A DNA stretch of 64,000 bases from Symsagittifera roscoffensis (Eukaryota; Xenacoelomorpha; Acoela; Convolutidae). How positions within the stretch are numbered: the first letter of the stretch is position 1; each line of letters opens with the position of its first letter. The stretch is from the NCBI RefSeq assembly GCF_963678635.1, contig NC_087063.1, forward strand, positions 13,895,006 through 13,959,005. Direction: 5' to 3'. The position numbers were made by a program, and so were the translations under genes. The notes beneath the pieces are model-generated. The model was not told the origin of the DNA. It was given only the letters and a program-made list of their open reading frames with translations, and ran no database searches. Positions 23,356 through 35,128 of the stretch are shown piece by piece.

Positions 23356-23625
23356 GTAAGTTCATATTTATTAGGTGCGAGGGGACGCTAGAACGTAGCA
23401 GCAGGTTTTTTGAACTCAAAACGTTCAAAAGTTCGCGAACTTCTTAGGTTAGCGAAAATGAGACCACATTTTGAACAAACATTTTTTGAACAATGTATTT
23501 TTGAGCACACGCACTGCAAATTGAAAACAAGTCTCTGAAATTTTCAAATGCGATCTTAAAGAAGCAAACAAAAATCAGAATTAAGAAATTAAAAACCTCA
23601 AGAAATTTTTGCTGTAGGTCTTTTG

Positions 23626-24040
23626 CCCTGTTGTCTGTTGCAAACAAAAAACACTAGCGAAAACGTCAAAGTCAATTAGCCTGTTGAGTGACCCCTCAAA
23701 AGCAGAGATAATCAATTTTAATTTTGCACGCATTACTCACAAAAATTAATCGCAAACTTTTATTGGAAATAAAAATTAAACATTTTTTGTTAGGTTATCA
23801 ACCTAAAAGTGCCATTTTAGTCTTAGAAAAAACATGATTCAACGACTGCTTTTCTTTAATGTAAATTTTGCCGGCAATCAAAATGTTAGTATGTCCAATA
23901 AAAATCAAAAGTACCCGTGAAAGTGTTTTTAAATTTTACTGGCATGTTTCCTGAAAAATAGCAAGAAAAATGGTTGTGCATTGCGCCCTTTCTAGACCGA
24001 AGACCAAAAAGCAGGATTAACTCTAACTATATATTATATG
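23626..24040. other. filler replacing glycosyltransferase exon 2 in unit 2
   Basis: About 415 bp with no match in unit 1 and no recognisable gene; it sits where unit 1 has 2.37 kb containing exon 2. Confidence 0.5.
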
Positions 24041-24436
24041 AGAGTTTTGCCCTCTACTGTAGCTTCGATTAGACAAATAAGAAATTATTTCAGCCTTTCA
24101 GTTTGTTTCATTACAAATTTTTTAATTGCTCATCCAAGTGTCTTTGACACGCACTCCCAGGGAACACAATAATCCAAAATTTCCACTATGGTGGGGCGCG
24201 TGATGGTGTAAAAGGAAACCCCGAATTCCTAGAAAACCTTTATTTTTGTTTCAAAAATTCAAATTACTAGGACAACGTAATATTAATTTTTGGGGGCGAG
24301 AGTTCCGAAGCTGTAACCTAATTTTTGTTTTAAATTTTTTTAATTATAAAAATTAAAAAGTGAGATAGTTCCATCAAATTGATTAGTTTATCAAATGAGA
24401 CAGCAGCTCATGAATTCGTAATTCAAGTGATCTAAC

Positions 24437-24790
24437 CTGGGGCGGATTTAGGGAAGGGGCGGATGCCCCCCTCCCTCAGGGATTCGACCCGCTGCCGACC
24501 CAAAGGGTCCTCCATTGTACTGTTTTGATATATCCAAACATTCGGCCAAAACACGGCTTTTTTAGTGCTTTGGCAGAGCTCGGATAATCAAGAGTCGACC
24601 TTAAACAAGACATTTTTTTTAAATCCAAATACTATGAGTGGTTTTACATCAAATCCATTTCTGTTACCTTCATTTCACTTTGAATGTTCCTTTCTCGTTA
24701 ATTATCTTTCATCAAGTAAATTAATTTTTCAAGCCGCCTTGTTGTTCAATTCGAATTTGAGTTTTGTCTCGGAGTGTTTGGGTGATTTAG
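24437..24790 (+). mobile_element. hAT-type element left part, unit 2
   Basis: Begins CTGGGGCGGATTTAGGG and continues with 'GGGATTCGACC..CTGCCGA.CCAAAGGGTCC', closely matching the complete MITE at 39532. No right terminus is seen. It keeps interior sequence (TTAGTGCTTTggcAGAGCTCGG) that unit 1 has lost. Confidence 0.6.
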
Positions 24791-24993
24791 TACACCAGCG
24801 GTCTCGGTGACAATTATGCAAACAATTAGCTCTCGAGAACAAGTGGACTCGCAATAAATGCAGCGGTGCAGAGAAAAAAATATCCTGTAATCAAATTTTT
24901 GTTTCGAAATTTCCTCTAAAACATTTTTTGTGTTTGACGGTTCCTCTTTCTTAAACTATAGCGGTGAAGGAAGTGCGCCACTTTAAATTGATT

Positions 24994-25245
24994 TCACAAT
25001 TTCATTGATGGGAATAATCTACCAAAGTTTTTCACGAAACTAGTCAACTTCTTTTCTGATAGCGATTGTGGCCGGAAATCAAATATTTTGCGCATCAACA
25101 AGCTCTTCAATTTTGAATACTCTTGTTGTTTTCCACGTATATACGCCTGCAGAAGTACATCCCCGTTTTTGTTCCGACTTTCGATGCGAAAGTCACGGAA
25201 TATTTGTGCTCGGGGTGGGTTTTTTACGGGATTTTTCAAAATCAT
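24994..25245 (-). CDS. hypothetical frame, unit 2 counterpart of 13248-13490
   Basis: 83 residues ending in the same ...KNFGRLFPSMKL. Differences from unit 1 are few and mostly conservative, but the region as a whole is well conserved, so selection is not shown. Function unknown. Confidence 0.3.
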   Translation of the reverse strand: MILKNPVKNPPRAQIFRDFRIESRNKNGDVLLQAYIRGKQQEYSKLKSLLMRKIFDFRPQSLSEKKLTSFVKNFGRLFPSMKL

Positions 25246-25619
25246 TCGAAAGGTTTTGTTGTCCTGAGCTTAAAGTTGAAAAAATATATATTTCACCTGT
25301 GATCATTTGTCGTAAAATTATGGGGGCTTAAAGGTAGCAGTTTTGGCCAATTTGGGAAATTAACGCGCGATATATTTCGCGGTATTAACGCGTAAGCGGA
25401 GATTTAATCCGTCTTAGAAATAGTTTCAAATTGGTTGAAGGAAGTTATTTACCACAACCAATCTAATACTAGGAACAAAATCTACCACTTTGTACTTTAT
25501 ATGGCCGGTGGGGGGATGATTTTTGCAAAAAAAAAAACTTTTTTTTAAAAAAGTTTTTTTATTTTTTTTTATTTAATTTTTCATGTTATTTTATTTTTTT
25601 ATATTAAACTTTTCATGTT

Positions 25620-26800
25620 ATTACTGTCCATAGACCTTAAAAAGCTGTCGGAATATTCAGGGCCTCGCCCTGATACGAGCATTCTTGTTTGATTTTCAGA
25701 CCAGCTGAGAGCGTAGAATTGAACTGAATTCTTCTTCTGCGTACTTAATTTATGATTGTAAATAGGCTGAACTCAAATTGTTATTTTTAAACTTCAACTA
25801 AATTCTTTGTTCACTAGTTCGCTAATTGTAACCTCAGCTCTTCTCTTCCCTGCACCCCGCCCGCTTACCCTCACTAAAGATAAAAGAAGGTCAAATCTTT
25901 TTTTAAAGTATATTTTCTGCAGAAACAATTTTGACCGGAACTCTCCGCACTACTTGCTAGTTATACGCTTTTTTATATTTAGATATTGTTTGAAGATTTT
26001 TTGAAATTCGTTTTTGCATCAATATCTAAATTTGCCAAGATCTTATTTTGCACCAATTTACGAGAAATTGAATCAAAAACGTATCATTCTTCAATGTTCA
26101 AGTTAAGTGCAGAACATTTGAGGGGTAGTGCAGCATTCTCTACAGCATGTTGTTTACGTTTTTGAATTCTCGGTCCTGCCTCGTGTACCATTTTGGCCTC
26201 CTGATGACCTCTTCAAGCCAACTGTCTGGTAGAAAACTGACCTGAAGTATGCGCTTGCCGCGAAGTATGCGTAGAAATTCATCGAATTGTTGATCACAAC
26301 AGGTATCTTCTGAAAATGGAAAGGCGTTACAATTTGAAGCTCGATCTTGCTTGTACAACAACTCTCGTTCATCGCGCTTATTGTTCCCACCATGAACAAA
26401 AGAATACTCTGCTTTCGGTTGTTAATTTTGCAATTTTTTTGCTCGCAAAATCAGGTACCACAAATGGTTTCGTCGTAGTGCCTTCCCGTGTGGCACACGA
26501 TCATATAAGCAAAGATGACTGATTTCTGTACAAGTAGCAAAGCTGCTGGGACCGCAATTCTCTCAGCCAAAAAATATCGTATTAAGAAAGACAATGTGTT
26601 TGGTCTAAACTTATCCTTTTTCTCCTTACAATTTATTTTGAAAAATGACTCTGATCAGATGATTTTGTGCGAATTCATCCCTATTACTATTTTGAGTGTA
26701 TTGCTAATAAGCTTAGACGAAATCATCTGTCATTTTGAAACCTAAGGCGTTTACTTTCTTGCAATAATAACGGTTTTCGGAAGTTCTGTGCGTCTCGTAC
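25620..26800. other. insertion present only in unit 2
   Basis: Unit 1 runs straight across this place (about 13855-13866). On the minus strand at 26140-26361 a frame with protein-like composition (DEFLRILRGKRILQVSFLP) is seen but not recognised. Reversed R3-like sequence occurs near 26430-26480. No inverted ends or clear target duplication were found. Confidence 0.45.
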
Positions 26801-26886
26801 TCTGGTTATTGTTGGTGTTGTCCTTAACAAGATTCAAAAATATTCTTTTTCAAATTTATGAAAATAAGTTTGATCTATAATTTTCG

Positions 26887-28350
26887 CGGGTTGACCCTCA
26901 TACACCAAAAATGCTGATCATACAATTTCATAAACTAAGTCTATGGAAAAACCTTAATCATACAAACTTCGGTCAAATTTTACAATCGGGGGGAGCAGTG
27001 GTGAAGTGGTTAACGTCTCCGCCTCTCAACCGAAAGGTCGGATGTTCGAGGCCCACCATGATCCGTGCTCGTTGCTTGAGGGTAAGGCAACATTACCCAG
27101 CCCAGAAAAATAACCAAAAAAATTGCATGTAGTTCTTAAGCAGGGGCACAACAGCGGTTCGCCGTGATGAGCTGTACAGCTCGTATGTTGGTCCTATCCC
27201 TCGTGGATAAATGATCTTAAATAGGTGGTAATTTTTAGTATAGTGCATGAATTAAATTTCACAACTATAAGGCATAATATAGTCATTTCATTTATTATAC
27301 ATGCTGCTAAGATAGTTTTTGTAAATATAATACTCTGCCAGATAAAATGTTATTCAAAAACTCAAATTTTACACTTCTTTTGCCAAAAATTTGGCTTTTG
27401 AAATAAATTTTAAATACTGCGAAGTATAAAAAAAGCGATCCACGTAATTACCACCTATTGTAATATATCAACCAAATTTCATACATTTTGCAAAAACGGT
27501 GCCATCAAAATTTTGAAGAACTTTTTTCTTGTTTTGGAATAAAATTCGGTGTATCGTACTAAAAAAGAGACAAAAATTTTTTCTGTCAAAAAATAATGCT
27601 AATCAAACAATTTCCATATATGGAAATTGTAGGACTAGCATTTTTTTTTGATTGTGACAACAAAACATTTTCCAAGTAATTTAAAATCTACTCAAAATTT
27701 TTTTTAACCGCAAATCGAATTTTGTAGTACTCGAACAAACACTCATTTTTCAAAAAAATTTTGCATGCCAAATTTTATTTTTTGTTTGCATAACGTAGTC
27801 CTGTTAGTCCTGGATACACCAATATTGGAATTTTTTCCTTTTCGCTGATTAACTTTTTTTTTCAAAAACACTAAAACCCTTTTTTCGTCTGGCATGTCTA
27901 TGTATACCATGCCTCGATCGATGTCTGATAATTAAAAAATCAAATTTTAAGAGTAATCATCGTTGAAAAAGTTTGTCAAAATCTAAAAATTTGTCACTTT
28001 CGTTATAATGTTTGGGTAAGACAGAATTAGGACATTTCAGGCTGTTTCCAAAGCATTTTTAATGGGAGACGTTCAAATCTTTGCATAATCTACTTTGAGT
28101 AACCAAGGTTTTTGTCACTTGTGTTCGGTTACGAATACCACTAAAAGATTTTAAAAGTTTAGATGTAAAAATCTTTTTTTATTATTTTATGGAAAAATGC
28201 TATTCATACAACTTCCATATACAAAAAAAGCACTAATCATATACCTTTCCTGCCATTGTTTTTGTACTTGTGGAATTGCAGGAAAAAGGTATGACTAGCT
28301 TTTTTCCGTATATAAAATTGGTATGACTAGCATTTTTGGTCAACCCGGGT
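26887..28350. mobile_element. repeat element R2, unit 2 copy with both ends
   Basis: The left end CGGGTTGACCCTCATACACC then AAAAATGCTGATCATACAA is answered in reverse at the right end (TTGGTATGACTAGCATTTTTGG, then TCAACCCG). This is a terminal inverted repeat of about 40 bp. A SINE interrupts it at 26987. A near-perfect palindrome lies at about 27607-27631. No transposase is encoded, so it is a non-autonomous DNA element of unrecognised superfamily. Confidence 0.6.
26987..27221 (+). mobile_element. tRNA-derived SINE, copy A
   Basis: Begins with a tRNA-like head: A-box region GTGGTGAAGTGGTTAACG and B box TGTTCGAGGCC at 27043-27053. A shared body follows (CACCATGATCCGTGCTCG, then GTAAGGCAACATTACCCAG and a CTTAAGCAG...GAGCTG segment). 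It splits a TTACAAtTAGGTGG site that is uninterrupted in unit 1, so it inserted after the duplication. Related copies are at 43013 and 50819. Confidence 0.78.
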
Positions 28351-29199
28351 CATCTAATTGCCGTCATATATTAGCATAAATCGTGCATTTGCATTCAAAA
28401 CAAAAGAAATGCAATTTTATTAACATAACAAATTTTTTTTAAAGCTTAAGATAAATTGGTGAACGAGATTTTTAATAGTATCAAAAAATCACATCAAAAA
28501 CTTTCACCCGAATGAACCTTCATACACAGAAATCATTAATCATGCAATTCAAAACTGGACACATAAAAGTTTCGTTGTTAAAATTTTTCAAACGCCCCAA
28601 AAAGTTTTAATCGCAGTTTTGGTCCAAAATTGAATTCTGAGCTCAAACAATTTTCATTTAAGGTTTTTGTCTTTAAAGTACACCCAGTTGCTCAAAACTT
28701 TCAAAAAGTAGTCATTTGCCCAGGATTGCTTTTACTTTTGCGAAATCTGATTTTTTATATTTGAATGGGTACCAAATCATGGCTAGTTAAGGAGACAATT
28801 TGAGAAACCTTCGAAGTTAAGACTTAGGATGGAATTTCAAGAGAACAAATTTACGTCATCTGCTGAAGCGTAATAAATTATTCAGAATTGATTGTATTTT
28901 TATTGCTGTCTCTTTTTTATCAATTGAGTTTAACCAACTGTCACAAGGTGTCAACTATGGCAAATTATCATGATGTTAATAAATCCTATTTATAGAGAAA
29001 GGCGTTGCTAGATATGTCGAAGGTGTTTTGGTTAAAAAATTGGAACGAGCGAACGAAAAGGTATTTTTATCCTTACTGAGTCATCTTGTTTTTATGTTAT
29101 TTTTTTCCCACTGATAAAATTTATAATTGATACCTAAATTATAAGTAAATTGTCTCCTTCGTCGATCTCAAAACAATTTTCCTTACAAATGTCCTGCCT

Positions 29200-29589
29200 T
29201 GAACCGATCCACATTAGTCATGTTTGGATTGGAAGTTTGAAAAGATTAACCTGAACAATTAAATAAATTTTTCGATAACTGAAGAGCCAATCGTTCGGCT
29301 GACTTCTTTGTTTGGGAGAGCCTAGTGAAATAAAAACAAGGCTACAGAGGAGCCAACTCCGCGGACCTTCAAAGGACCAATCTCATCCTCAGCCAATGTG
29401 GAGTGCATGCAATCATGATGACGAGGAGTTTAGTTTCGCCGAATAATCTCAGCTAGATTATGTTCAATGAGATCTACACTGTAGTACGAAACTATTTCAG
29501 ACCAAGAAAACATGTGGTCGTTGCTGAATGAACCAATTTCCTATCAACACGTCAGACTCAAGGTGAGTCTGACGACGATTTGTAGGGAG
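29200..29589 (+). pseudogene. Ty3/gypsy gag, 5' part (unit 2)
   Basis: Duplicate of 16340-16724; shows EIYTVVRNYFRPRKH and VVVAE in frame, then breaks at the Polinton-like insertion (flank AGGGAG at 29584-29589). Confidence 0.55.
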
Positions 29590-32500
29590 AGCAGTAGATG
29601 TTGGAGATGAAGTGGGGCGGGGGGGGGGGGGGTGGGTATGCTGGGAGACTTCCATGTTTTAAGATGGGGAATAGAACATCAGGTCTTCCAGCTATGTATT
29701 AACAATGGGTATAGAGTTGACAATGTATTAGGATAGGTAATAGGATTGGCAAGGTTTCATGGTTTATGTAAAGCTAAGAGAATTGTAAGCAAAAGGATGT
29801 TTTTTTTTTGTTATTCTCTAGTTTTTTGAATAAAAGCTTAGGCCGTGTTATCTAATTGGTGTCATACGTTTAGATTGTGGTTTGATGGCCTTTTAATTAG
29901 TTTTTGTGGTTCATAGTAAGTCAGTGGTAGGAGTTTTTCTTATATTTTCTTATCAATAAACTGAGATTTTCTTATCAATAAAACTGGAAGTTTTTCTAAA
30001 AATCTTCAAAAAACGGTCAAATTTGATATAATTTGACCTATTAACTATTTTTTTTAATTCATTTTCATTTTTGGAAACAGTGCTTCATCTACCTGAAACA
30101 ATGCTTAAACTTATTGAAACTTTAAATAATTAAGTTTTTGAGAAAAAAAAGATAAAATTCAAAGAAAATATTTAAATCACTGCGTCGTATTTTAAGTTTA
30201 CCGCATTTTTATATTAAAAAACCAACAGAATACTGCATTGTGCATGAGTTTTATTCATGGCATCTTTTATAGTTTTTTTTTACATTGCATCAGTTCTTAT
30301 AAATTTAATGGTTCTGTATTTATTCTATCATCTTGAAATAAGTCCTTTTTTTGTCTGCTCATTTGTAGCAACCATATGATTTACAGTTTTGAATCCTCTG
30401 TTTGTAGATATGAGGTTGATTGCTCCAACTAATCTCCTGCACTTTGCCAGGAACTGTCTCCAGAATCTTCTAGAACCCGTTAGTTTAATCCTTTGCTGGT
30501 AATTTTGAACTTATCGGACTTGTTGTCATAACAGCAATAAGTTTTGCTACAAGTCTTAGAATTTCTGTACATATAAAAACCTCTTTGAAAAATCCCGGCT
30601 CCCGTTTGTCATGCTTTTGATGGGTAATGGGACACGTTCCAGCGAAAAAGTTAGTGTTTGCATTTGCCTTGGAAGAGTCTCTGCAGTCATTTTCCCTTAT
30701 TTTTCACAAATGGCTCTTTTGACTGGTTGGATACAGTCGTATAGATTTTCTTCAGCAAGTCGTAAATGAAAAGTGTCTGTCTATCTCCAATTGTTCAAAT
30801 TTATTTACATCACAGAACTAGTCATGGAGTTGTAATTCAGCTCCAACATTCTCAGTTTTGCATATTGCAGTATGAAAAATACAACAATGATGGATTTTCT
30901 GTGTTCAATAGTTGATTTCAAAAATTCCACCTCAAAATAAGTATTTATCAACTGTACTCAGTCTTTTGAATAAGGGTTACTTGATTGCCCGATCAGATAT
31001 ATCGTGATTGTATGCTTGGATCTATCCATTATCTGATATCCATAAGTGGAATCGCCTAAAAGTTTCATTGTTTCTTCTACAACTATTGATAGAGGGTTTT
31101 TGGCTCCTTCTCTTCTAGCATCAACCACTGATTGAACGAAGTTTTTTTTCTAGGAGTATACTGAACAAAACGGTTAATTTTGGTGCACTGCATGCCAAAA
31201 TTCAAAAAAAAATCTATCAGAGGAGTCTCACTTGTTCCTTTTTCTAGCTTTAAACTACACGTCAACACTCTCTGAGGACGTTTTAACTTCGTTCAAAGTT
31301 GCATAAATTTTCATGCAGTCTCCAAAATCGTTTCTCCCAACTTCAGTGGTTTTGAAAGTTGGAGGAAAGTTTGCAAGTTTTGGTTTTGATTCGTCTGGAA
31401 CAACTAAACCACACTGAACGTAGCCAAAAAGGGATCCGTATTGGATTTTTTCTAGAAGAAAGTCTGTAGAAAGAAGAGATATTTTCTACGCAAAATGGGT
31501 TCTGATATGATTTTTGATCTTGTCATCGGTTTTGAAGTTTTCCCACAACTCAAACTCCCACATTTCTTCGACTTTGTATCTTTTCTCTTTTATGTATTCC
31601 CGTCTCATATAATCTATCACTCTCTTTTATTACCTCGTTCAATATCTTGATCTGGTTAAAAGGGCGAGCTTCTTGACTGGAACAGATATGCTAGAAAAAT
31701 TCCATTGCTTCGTACACTGTTTTAGAAAGATCACAATAACCGTCCACATTGAAACAGTCAATTTTTTTATGTTTTTGAGAGAAGAAAAGCATTCAATTGT
31801 GCTTTCTGGTTTTTGTTTTTTTAGAAAGACATGACCATAATCTCAAAAAGCGAGATTGGTTATGTCTATCCTTAAGGTTCTGCATATCGGTGTCAAACTC
31901 TAATCTGCTGTACAACCCTGTTGGCGTATAATGACACATTGAAACATTTACATTTACTTGATGAATTTTTTTTGATAAATGTCTAATCAACTACAGCTTT
32001 TGGGTTGAAGAAAAAGCACTTGACTGAATACTTTCTAACAAAAAGTATTGTCGGATGGTTCCAAGAAAACTACAAAACACTGATTCTATGCAATTTATTC
32101 AGCAGTTCTTTTTTTGAAATTCTACCAGAGAAACTTGAATAAAACTCATGATTTGCATGTTTTGAATTTAATTTTATGTGAAAGTGTGGTTTCTTATTTG
32201 TAAGTCTGAATTATTGCAGTACATTTACTTTACAATGCAGCAATTTGTACACTTTTTGTGTGATCTAATTTTTTTCTCAAAAAAACTTTTTTTTTGAAGT
32301 TTCGTTTAGTTTCAGCCTGCAAGTAGATATAGCACTGTTTTAAAGAGTAAGATGATCCAATAAAAGATTAAATAGACCAATTCATATCAAATCATACCGC
32401 GTTATCAAGATTTTTAGAAAAATTTTCAATTCCTACCAAAAAACCTTTACCATTGCCTCTTACTATTTACCATAAACCAGAAAACTAAGTACAAGACCGT

Positions 32501-32790
32501 CATTCCGCAATCTACACGAATTACACCAAAAAAATTTTTTCAATTAGATAACAAGACCCAAGGTTTTTTCCAAAAAAAACTAGAGAAAAACCAAAAAAAA
32601 ACATGCTTTTACTTACAATTCTCTTACCATTACACAAACCATGAAACCTTACCAATCCTACCCTCTTACATTGTAGACTCTATACCCAATATTAATACAT
32701 AGCTGAGAGACCTGATGTTCTATTTCCTATCTCAAAATGTTAGGGTCTCCCATCACCCCATCCCTCTCTTCAGCTTTAACATCTACTACA
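29590..32790. mobile_element. Polinton-like deletion derivative with ~600-bp TIRs (unit 2)
   Basis: Duplicate of the element at 16725, 3.2 kb. The left arm runs to about 30215 and the right arm from about 32205; arms are inverted and diverged. Flanks are AGGGAG (29584-29589) and AGAGAG (32791-32796), the same pair as in unit 1, so insertion preceded the duplication. The left arm retains about 270 bp lost in unit 1 and carries a long G-run near 29620. Confidence 0.75.
30340..31990 (-). pseudogene. protein-primed family B DNA polymerase fragment (unit 2)
   Basis: Read downward: PTGLYSRLEFDTDMQNLK (about 31920), KIDCFNVDGYCDLSKTV (about 31750), an EYIKEKRYKVEEMWEFELWE segment (about 31590), GSLFGYVQCGLVVPDE (about 31410), TEVGRNDFGDCMKIYA (about 31330), then a motif B region LLGDSTYGYQIMDRS (about 31040). 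The DTD of motif C is destroyed here though kept in unit 1. The Arg/Lys-rich segment before the polymerase core resembles a small nuclease-like domain known in this family; that is inference. Several frameshifts make it non-functional. Confidence 0.72.
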
Positions 32791-32796
32791 AGAGAG

Positions 32797-33760
32797 ACTC
32801 CGTGATAGTGGCGAAATGATACGAACAGCAATGATATCTCGGGACTAAGAAGAGCAGAGTCTAAACTCAAGTTGCTTGAGGCAAATAGAGTAAAAACTGG
32901 CATAAATTTAACTGATAAGCAAACTTTCTTACAGTTTAGCGATCAAGCCCAGCATTTTGCTTTGACATCTAAAGTCTATAATCTAGAAAAAGTTGCATAC
33001 AATTCTATGTCATTCTTTAGAAAACAGGATACAATAATAAAGGTTACAAGGAAAATTTTCGGAAACCCAAACTGCATGGGAAAACAACACAGAGATGGCT
33101 CGTGTTTTTTAACGGATAAGAATTGTAACTCATGCGGTAAGATAGAACACTTTGCAACAAATTGTCGAAGTAAAATCAGCAACATCAACACCCGTAAAAG
33201 TAGATTTCTTAAATGAATAAACCATTATGTTGTTGGGGATTAGTTCTCAGAGGGAGATTAGAAAACTCAAATAACGGCACTTAAATAAGAAGTTTTTTGC
33301 ATCAAGTTTCATCGGCATGGCCGCCGTAAGGTAAAGTGTCGCCCTTGTTGGCATTTCGAAGAAAATGCAATTGAACACAGGTGCTGGTACAAAAATGCCA
33401 TTGTCGAGCATCTTAAAGAACCTTCGAGCACCTACTCTAGATGGAACTGCTCGAGCTCTAAAAGCATACGTTGGACACAAAATTTGTTCTAAAGTAATAA
33501 AGCAATAAGTGACCTGACATGGAATGGTCAAACCGAGTCAAGGCTTCCCCTAGCAAGGGTGAGATCGAAAAAAGAATGCGGAATCCATGGACCTAACCTC
33601 TTACCACCCTATCAATTGATACATGGGCTTCAGAAAAATGTTTAGAAAATTTGCCCCTTAAAGGTTTACGAGCAAATCGAACTTGATGATGAAGTGAATT
33701 AAGTGGGCTCAGTTAAGACCCAACAGGTTCAAGCTGTGTCGACTATCTCAAAGGTTGGAG
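32797..33760 (+). pseudogene. Ty3/gypsy gag 3' part, zinc knuckle and protease region (unit 2)
   Basis: From 32872 an open frame of 114 codons carries a gag-like linker (NLTDKQTFLQFSDQAQHFAL) and an intact zinc knuckle CNSCGKIEHFATNC (C-x2-C-x4-H-x4-C, about 33127-33168), which in gypsy elements binds genomic RNA. Near 33370-33490 another frame reads LNTGAGTKMPLSSILKN, which resembles an aspartic protease active site (D-T-G) with Asp changed to Asn. Stops separate the pieces. Confidence 0.6.
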
Positions 33761-33835
33761 AACTCTTCCTCAATCTTTCAAAACTGCTTCGAAGTTTTTT
33801 CCATGCACGTACTTCTGGCCACTTAGAAACTGTTT

Positions 33836-33924
33836 CCCAGCAATAGTTTTTTTGACAGATCTCGCATCGTGAGACAAATCGTTCTACGCGCATATCAGGC
33901 CACCAAACATACATTCTCAGAGTC
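33836..33924 (-). repeat. inverted copy of gypsy integrase zinc-finger segment
   Basis: Reverse complement of 35029-35116, identical except for one base in a T run (7 against 6). It is absent from the matching place in unit 1, so it arose after the duplication. Confidence 0.9.
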
Positions 33925-34228
33925 AATAGGGCTGATCTTTTTGCAATGCGACCTGTGCGTCTACGGTACATCATGCGAGCACTATAAAAAGCGTATAACG
34001 GCAGACAATGAATCACTCAGAGAAAAAATTCGTCATCAAGGAGACTGATTCTACTCGAATTCACTCAAAAATGTTTTGTTTTTAGACTATACAGTTTCAG
34101 TTGATTAGAATCAAGCTTAATGATAGACTTGCTGAGAAGACTCGGAGGAGTAACAAGATACCCGCAGTCCACAAAACTTTTCAATCACTACCACTTTTGC
34201 GGGCTGGCAAATTTCTGAAGGAATAATT

Positions 34229-35128
34229 CCGAAGTTTGCGACCAAGATGCTCCCATTAAAAGAATTGCGTGGTCAAGACTTCGAATGAACAGACAAAGAC
34301 AACAAATGTTCTTTCAGAGTAACAACTAAGAGCTTTGCTCAAAACCAGTCGGGTGGTTTGCACGCGTAGGCGGGTTTCTTGCACAATAAGGAGATCCAGT
34401 GATCTATGTTGCAGGAAAGCTATTATGAGCTGAGCGCAACTACTCGAACGTAAATTGAGAAGTTTTGGCAGTCGTCTTTTTGGTGGCAAGACTGAAATAT
34501 TTCTTTGATGGGCGCAAACTTGCTCCCTGGAACTCCGCACCAATCGCAGACCACTGCAGTAAATAATTTTGCCAGAAGATGGGATACCAAAAACAGCGGC
34601 AGCTAGACAAACCAGATGAACTATTGCGCTCATGGGACTCAACTTCAAGTTGAAGTATGTATCAGGAGGGCAGATTCCATATGCCAATGCTTTGAGCAGA
34701 CTACATTTTGACGACGAGACACAGAAGAAGAGAACATCTGTTTCCTTCAGAAAGACATCTTCTTTGCAGACACGCAGTCAACTAAGCTGAATTTCATCGA
34801 AAACGATCTCAATTGAATCAATTTTTTGAAAACCTCTCCAAACGCATGCTAAACGGTGATTGGAGACAATGCTCAAAAACTGAATCACTTTTCAGAAGCA
34901 AGCCAAAACAATGAAAACACGAGAAGGCATCATCTACCGAGGTGTTGTTCTTTCATGTTGCCGAGCACCAGAAGACAAGTTATGGACGCTGCCCACAAGA
35001 CGCATCCAGGTAGACAAGCAGCAGTAGCGACTCTGAGAATGTATGTTTGGTGGCCTGATATGCGCGTAGAACGATTTGTCTCACGATGCGAGATCTGTCA
35101 AAAAAACTATTGCTGGGATAATAATTGA
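34229..35128 (+). pseudogene. Ty3/gypsy pol remnant: RNase H end and integrase zinc finger
   Basis: A frame reading KLKYVSGGQIPYANALSRL (about 34640-34700) matches the C-terminal end of gypsy RNase H (Y..G..N..ADALSR). From 34856 a 90-codon frame gives HKTHPGRQAAVATLRMYVWW and then CEICQKN, the H-H-C-C zinc finger at the start of gypsy integrase. The rest of integrase is missing after 35128. Same orientation as the gag pieces at 29.2-33.8 kb, so probably part of the same original element. Confidence 0.7.
35029..35116 (+). repeat. right arm of 88-bp inverted repeat
   Basis: Within the integrase zinc finger; pairs with 33836-33924 across about 1.1 kb. Confidence 0.9.

Larger units (their letters stand above)
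20917..34228. repeat. segmental tandem duplication, unit 2
   Basis: Second copy of the unit starting at 7207. It lacks glycosyltransferase exon 2 and its flank. It has extra sequence at about 25620-26800, a SINE at about 26987-27221 and an inverted 88-bp insertion at 33836-33924. It ends inside gypsy pol at about 34228, where sequence continues uniquely. Confidence 0.88.

Noticed and set aside
33247-33531. 94-codon minus-strand frame
   Set aside because: Antisense to the gypsy protease region on the plus strand; no independent support.
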